DNA of 64,000 bases from positions 3,376,001-3,440,000 of the forward strand of contig NZ_CP061768.1 in the NCBI RefSeq assembly GCF_013624435.2, written 5' to 3'. This document shows, in pieces, positions 61,248-64,000 of the stretch (position 1 is the stretch's first letter; each line of letters starts with the position of its first letter). The stretch is from Nocardioides campestrisoli (GTDB taxonomy: Bacteria; Actinomycetota; Actinomycetes; Propionibacteriales; Nocardioidaceae). Made by a program: the position numbers and the translations under genes. The notes beneath the pieces are model-generated. The model was not told the origin of the DNA and searched no databases. It saw only the letters and a program-made list of their open reading frames with translations.

Positions 61248-63539
61248 TCAGACGCGGAAGCGGCTGACCAGCGCCCGCAGGCGGCCGGCGATGTTGGCCA
61301 GGTCGTTGGCGGACTCCATGGTGTTGGAGGCGCCGTGTCGGGTGTCCTCGGCCGCGCTGGCGACCTGTCGCACGTCGCCGGCGATGCCGGTGGCGCCGGC
61401 GGCGGCGTCGGTGACGCTGCGCGCGATCTCGTTGGTGGTCGCGGTCTGGGTCTCCACCGCGTCGGCGATGGTGGTCTGGATGTCGTTGATCCGACCGATG
61501 ACGTCGGTGATCTCCGCGATCGCGGTCACCGCGCCGGAGGTGTCGGACTGGATCGCCTCGATCTTCTGGCCGATGTCCTCGGTCGCCCGCGCGGTCTCCT
61601 TGGCCAGCTCCTTGACCTCGTTGGCCACCACCGCGAACCCCTTGCCCGCGTCCCCGGCTCGAGCCGCCTCGATCGTGGCGTTGAGCGCCAGCAGGTTGGT
61701 CTGCTGCGCGATCGAGGTGATCACCTTGATCACCTTGCCGATCTCCGCGCTCGACTCGCCCAGGCTCGCCACCGTGCCCTGCGCGGACCCGGCGACGCCC
61801 ACGGCCGTGGTCGCCACCGTGGCGGCCTCGGTGGCGTTCTTGGCGATCTCCCGGATGCTCGCGGTCATCTCCTCCGAGGCTTCCGCGACCTTCTGGATGC
61901 TGGCCGAGACCTGCACCGAGGAGCCGGACGCGCTCGCGGCCCGCTCGGACGTCAGGGTCGCCCCCTCCTCCATGCCGTGGGAGAGCGTGGAGAGCTGGGA
62001 GGCGGACGCGGCCAGGGCGTCGGCCGTGCCGCTGATGTCGGCCATCGACTGGCGCAGGGTCTCCACCACGTCCGCCAGGCCACCGGCCAGCTGGCCGATC
62101 GCGTCGTCCCCGCTGACCGGCATCTCCCGGGTCAGGTCCCCCGCGCCCACCGCGCGCACCACGTCGAGCACCAGGTCGACCTTGGCGGCCAGCTCGGCCG
62201 CCGCGGTCCGGTCGGTCTCGTCGCGCTGGATCCGCGCGACCGCCTGGGAGATCAGGTCGCTGATGTTGCGCAGCGTCTCCAGGCGACGGTCGCCGAACTC
62301 GTTCTCCCGGGAGCAGAAGAAGTCCAGGGTCGCGATCACCTCGCCGCCGACCTTGATCGGCAGGCTGACCCCCGACTTGAGCTCCACCCCGTGGGCGCGC
62401 ATCCGGCGGTCGAACTCGGGGATCTCCGCGGCGTCGGCGAAGACGATGTCGCCGCTCGCCCAGGTGCGCCCGGGAAGCCCCGAGCCGCCGGGGCGGAAGG
62501 TGCTCTGGGCGAGCAGGGACACGACCTCCTCGGAGGTCTCGCCGGAGGCGCCCACGAACCGGAACCGGTCGATCTTCGGGTCGACCCGCCAGGCGGAGCC
62601 GTACTCCCACCCGAAGTCGGAGCGGACCTCCTCGAGCGCGCGGTTGATCGCCTCGTCGACCGAGCTGGCGGTTCCCAGCGCGGCGAGCACGTGGTTCATC
62701 GCCGCGGTGTCGGCCATCGCCCGCTGCCGGGCGCGCTCGACCTCGAGCCGCTCGGTGACGACGTCCCAGGTGAGCAGGAAGCCGAGCCGCTGCCCGTCGT
62801 CGTCGAACATCTCGGTGATCGAGCCGTCGAGGGTCTCGGGGCCGATCTGGTGCTTGAGCGAGTGCAGCTGCTTCAGCTGCTCCGAGGACCGGGCGACGGT
62901 GCCCTGGGGATCGAGGAGAGCGGCCCGCTGGGCGTCCTGCTCTTCGTAGAGCATCGCGAGCGGTACGCCGACCAGCTCGTCGGGACGGATCACGAGATGC
63001 TCGGCCAGTCCCTCCAGGGTCCTGAGGGAGGCGGGGTTGAGGTAGGTGATGATGCCGTCCGGGTTGGCGAACATCATCTTGGTCGGCGAGTTCTCCAGCA
63101 TCGCGTGCACCCGGGCGAAGCGACGCTCCTCGCGGATCCGCTCGGTCTTCTTGATCCAGGAGATCATCACCCCGCCGAACTGCCCGTCGGAGGTGACCTC
63201 GGTGATGCTCAGGTCCGCGAACTCCGTCCCGACCTCCACCTGGGTCTTGAAGGGGAGCAGCGAGGGGTCGCCCCAGACCCGCTCGAACGGCCCCACGTCG
63301 CCCAGCAGGGCGAAGATCGGTCGTACGTCGGCACCGACCCACTGGTCCAGCGGCAGCGGCAGGAACGCCTCCAGCGGGCGCAGGTCCGCCTGGGCGGTGA
63401 CGTTGACGTAGCTCACCCGCTGCTGGGAGTCGGCCAGCAGCACCGCGGCGGGCAGGCCGTCGAGCACGTGGCGCACCACGGCAGGGGCGTACGCCTCGGC
63501 CACAGCGGCGGCGGTGGGTGCGGCGAGCAGGTCGGTCAT
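61248..63539 (-). CDS. Soluble PAS-PAS-GAF-HAMP chemoreceptor (MCP) B
   Basis: The 763-residue paralogue of receptor A has the same order of two PAS domains, GAF, HAMP-like segment and MCP signalling domain, and no TM helix. Sensory parts share only family-level similarity (for example [13 protein letters not shown] in the GAF domain), while the signalling tip is almost identical. The ATG at 63539 overlaps the cheW stop by ATGA, so cheW and this receptor are co-expressed. Confidence 0.9.
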   Translation of the reverse strand: MTDLLAAPTAAAVAEAYAPAVVRHVLDGLPAAVLLADSQQRVSYVNVTAQADLRPLEAFLPLPLDQWVGADVRPIFALLGDVGPFERVWGDPSLLPFKTQVEVGTEFADLSITEVTSDGQFGGVMISWIKKTERIREERRFARVHAMLENSPTKMMFANPDGIITYLNPASLRTLEGLAEHLVIRPDELVGVPLAMLYEEQDAQRAALLDPQGTVARSSEQLKQLHSLKHQIGPETLDGSITEMFDDDGQRLGFLLTWDVVTERLEVERARQRAMADTAAMNHVLAALGTASSVDEAINRALEEVRSDFGWEYGSAWRVDPKIDRFRFVGASGETSEEVVSLLAQSTFRPGGSGLPGRTWASGDIVFADAAEIPEFDRRMRAHGVELKSGVSLPIKVGGEVIATLDFFCSRENEFGDRRLETLRNISDLISQAVARIQRDETDRTAAAELAAKVDLVLDVVRAVGAGDLTREMPVSGDDAIGQLAGGLADVVETLRQSMADISGTADALAASASQLSTLSHGMEEGATLTSERAASASGSSVQVSASIQKVAEASEEMTASIREIAKNATEAATVATTAVGVAGSAQGTVASLGESSAEIGKVIKVITSIAQQTNLLALNATIEAARAGDAGKGFAVVANEVKELAKETARATEDIGQKIEAIQSDTSGAVTAIAEITDVIGRINDIQTTIADAVETQTATTNEIARSVTDAAAGATGIAGDVRQVASAAEDTRHGASNTMESANDLANIAGRLRALVSRFRV
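61498..61784. repeat. Near-identical signalling-domain block, copy in receptor B
   Basis: Partner of 59141-59427, offset by exactly 2357 bases. Identity beyond the block drops over about 30 bases, then resumes (from about 61808) through a further stretch of about 65 identical bases. Confidence 0.9.
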
Positions 63540-64000
63540 GAGGTTCCTCCGGGGGATGCGTCGTGCGGGACGTCGACCGCGCGGTCGAAGTCGAGGACGA
63601 GAAGGATCGAGTCGGGCAGGGCGATCACGCCCTCGAGCAGGTCGCGGACGGCGGGCGGCAGGTTGGCCGGCGGCGGGAGCAGGTCGAACCCCGTGGTGTC
63701 GACCACGTCGCCCACCTCGTCGACCAGCAGGCTGACGGCCTCGCCGCGCGAGCGCACCACCACGTTGAGCGGCAGGTCGTCGCCCTCGCGCAGCGGACGG
63801 GACAGGCAACGCCGCAGGCACACCGCGGTGACGATCTGGCCGCGCAGGTTGAGCAGTCCGCGAACCGAGTCCGCGGCGAGCGGCACCGGGGTCAGGGGCT
63901 GGAAGCGCAGTACCTCCTGCACCTCCTGGACGCGCACCCCGAAGAGCAGGCCGTCCACGACGAAGGTGCAGTACTGGGGGGCCGCCTCGGCGGAGGCGGA
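63536..64000 (-). CDS. cheW: CheW-like chemotaxis coupling protein, C-terminal part
   Basis: The reading frame is open to the last base of the window, so the start codon lies beyond 64000. About 154 residues are visible. They contain [39 protein letters not shown] and [12 protein letters not shown], the CheW fold that links receptors to CheA. It is coupled to receptor B by ATGA. Other che genes probably continue outside the window. Confidence 0.9.
   Translation of the reverse strand, partial: SASAEAAPQYCTFVVDGLLFGVRVQEVQEVLRFQPLTPVPLAADSVRGLLNLRGQIVTAVCLRRCLSRPLREGDDLPLNVVVRSRGEAVSLLVDEVGDVVDTTGFDLLPPPANLPPAVRDLLEGVIALPDSILLVLDFDRAVDVPHDASPGGTS

Noticed and set aside
58891..63342. One very long minus-strand reading frame spanning both chemoreceptors
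   Set aside because: Only the part ending at 58891 and starting at ATG 61200 is real; the upstream part is a shifted-frame shadow of receptor B, whose own frame has proper domains and start.

Overview
This is a very GC-rich, gene-dense bacterial chromosome segment. Almost every third codon position is G or C, GTG starts are common, many genes overlap by 4 nt (ATGA or GTGA), and no gap between genes exceeds 300 bases. The gene set points to an actinomycete, most probably Nocardioides or a close relative of the Nocardioidaceae (inference). The indicators are rpfB-rsmA-ispE downstream of tatD, gluABCD beside miaB-miaA-dapF-hflX, a SepX/GlpR divisome gene beside molybdenum-cofactor genes, a UGP-type glucose-1-phosphate uridylyltransferase, a DtxR/IdeR regulator with the full iron ligand set, an HspR-like repressor and a GT39 protein mannosyltransferase. 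No prophage, insertion sequence, CRISPR array, rRNA or integron was seen; two tRNA genes lie on the minus strand.

Layout. 1-2.5 kb: end of a sodium:solute symporter with its small subunit, then a DUF559/AbiEi-like gene framed by two related inverted repeats. 2.5-10.6 kb: housekeeping block hflX, dapF, miaA, miaB, interrupted by a TetR/quinone-reductase pair, a secreted protein, and an operon of a NUDIX hydrolase with three small acidic proteins. 10.7-15.3 kb: glutamate-type ABC importer with a coupled TetR regulator, then a MarR regulator. 15.3-22.8 kb: minus-strand run of an ABC-F protein, ispE, rsmA, rpfB, tatD, an alpha/beta hydrolase and rsmI. 22.9-29.3 kb: protein mannosyltransferase, a diiron-oxidase-like protein coupled to a CDGSH protein, a DAO-Rieske oxidoreductase, PAS-ANTAR, a stress sigma factor and CsbD. 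29.3-35.0 kb: minus-strand surface-polysaccharide cluster (GH16/FG-GAP protein and four coupled glycosyltransferases). 35.1-37.1 kb: ABC exporter, terminator, tRNA-Ala. 37.2-42.9 kb: sepX, GNAT, mog, moaC, moeA, UGP, and divergent 5-FCL. 42.9-48.5 kb: penicillin acylase, FmdB with a poly-Ser tail, SAF protein, MscL, and an LCP cell-wall ligase. 48.7-54.4 kb: short-chain reductase, YbaB-like protein, Hsp20/HspR pair, tRNA-Arg, DUF2277-sirtuin, DtxR/IdeR and a hotdog protein. 54.4-64 kb: GH13 glucosidase, MarR with a DHA2 exporter, a DosR-like regulator, two soluble chemoreceptors and the end of cheW.

How the genes work together. tRNA A37 modification (miaA, miaB) and 16S rRNA methylation (rsmA, rsmI) share a block with ribosome rescue factors (hflX, ABC-F). 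Envelope functions recur: RpfB muralytic activity, LCP ligation, DAP epimerase, protein O-mannosylation, UDP-glucose supply, SepX division control and the glycosyltransferase cluster. Stress and signalling genes group at 27-29 kb and 58-64 kb. Many starts follow a TANNNT -10 hexamer by 6-7 nt, indicating leaderless transcripts.

The most unusual items are the inverted-repeat pair around the DUF559 gene, the GH16-glycosyltransferase cluster, the diiron-oxidase/CDGSH pair, near-identical DNA blocks shared by the two chemoreceptors, overlapping back-to-back leaderless promoters at 42.3 kb, and a tRNA-Arg with a disrupted anticodon stem. No single element here is convincingly an undescribed system.
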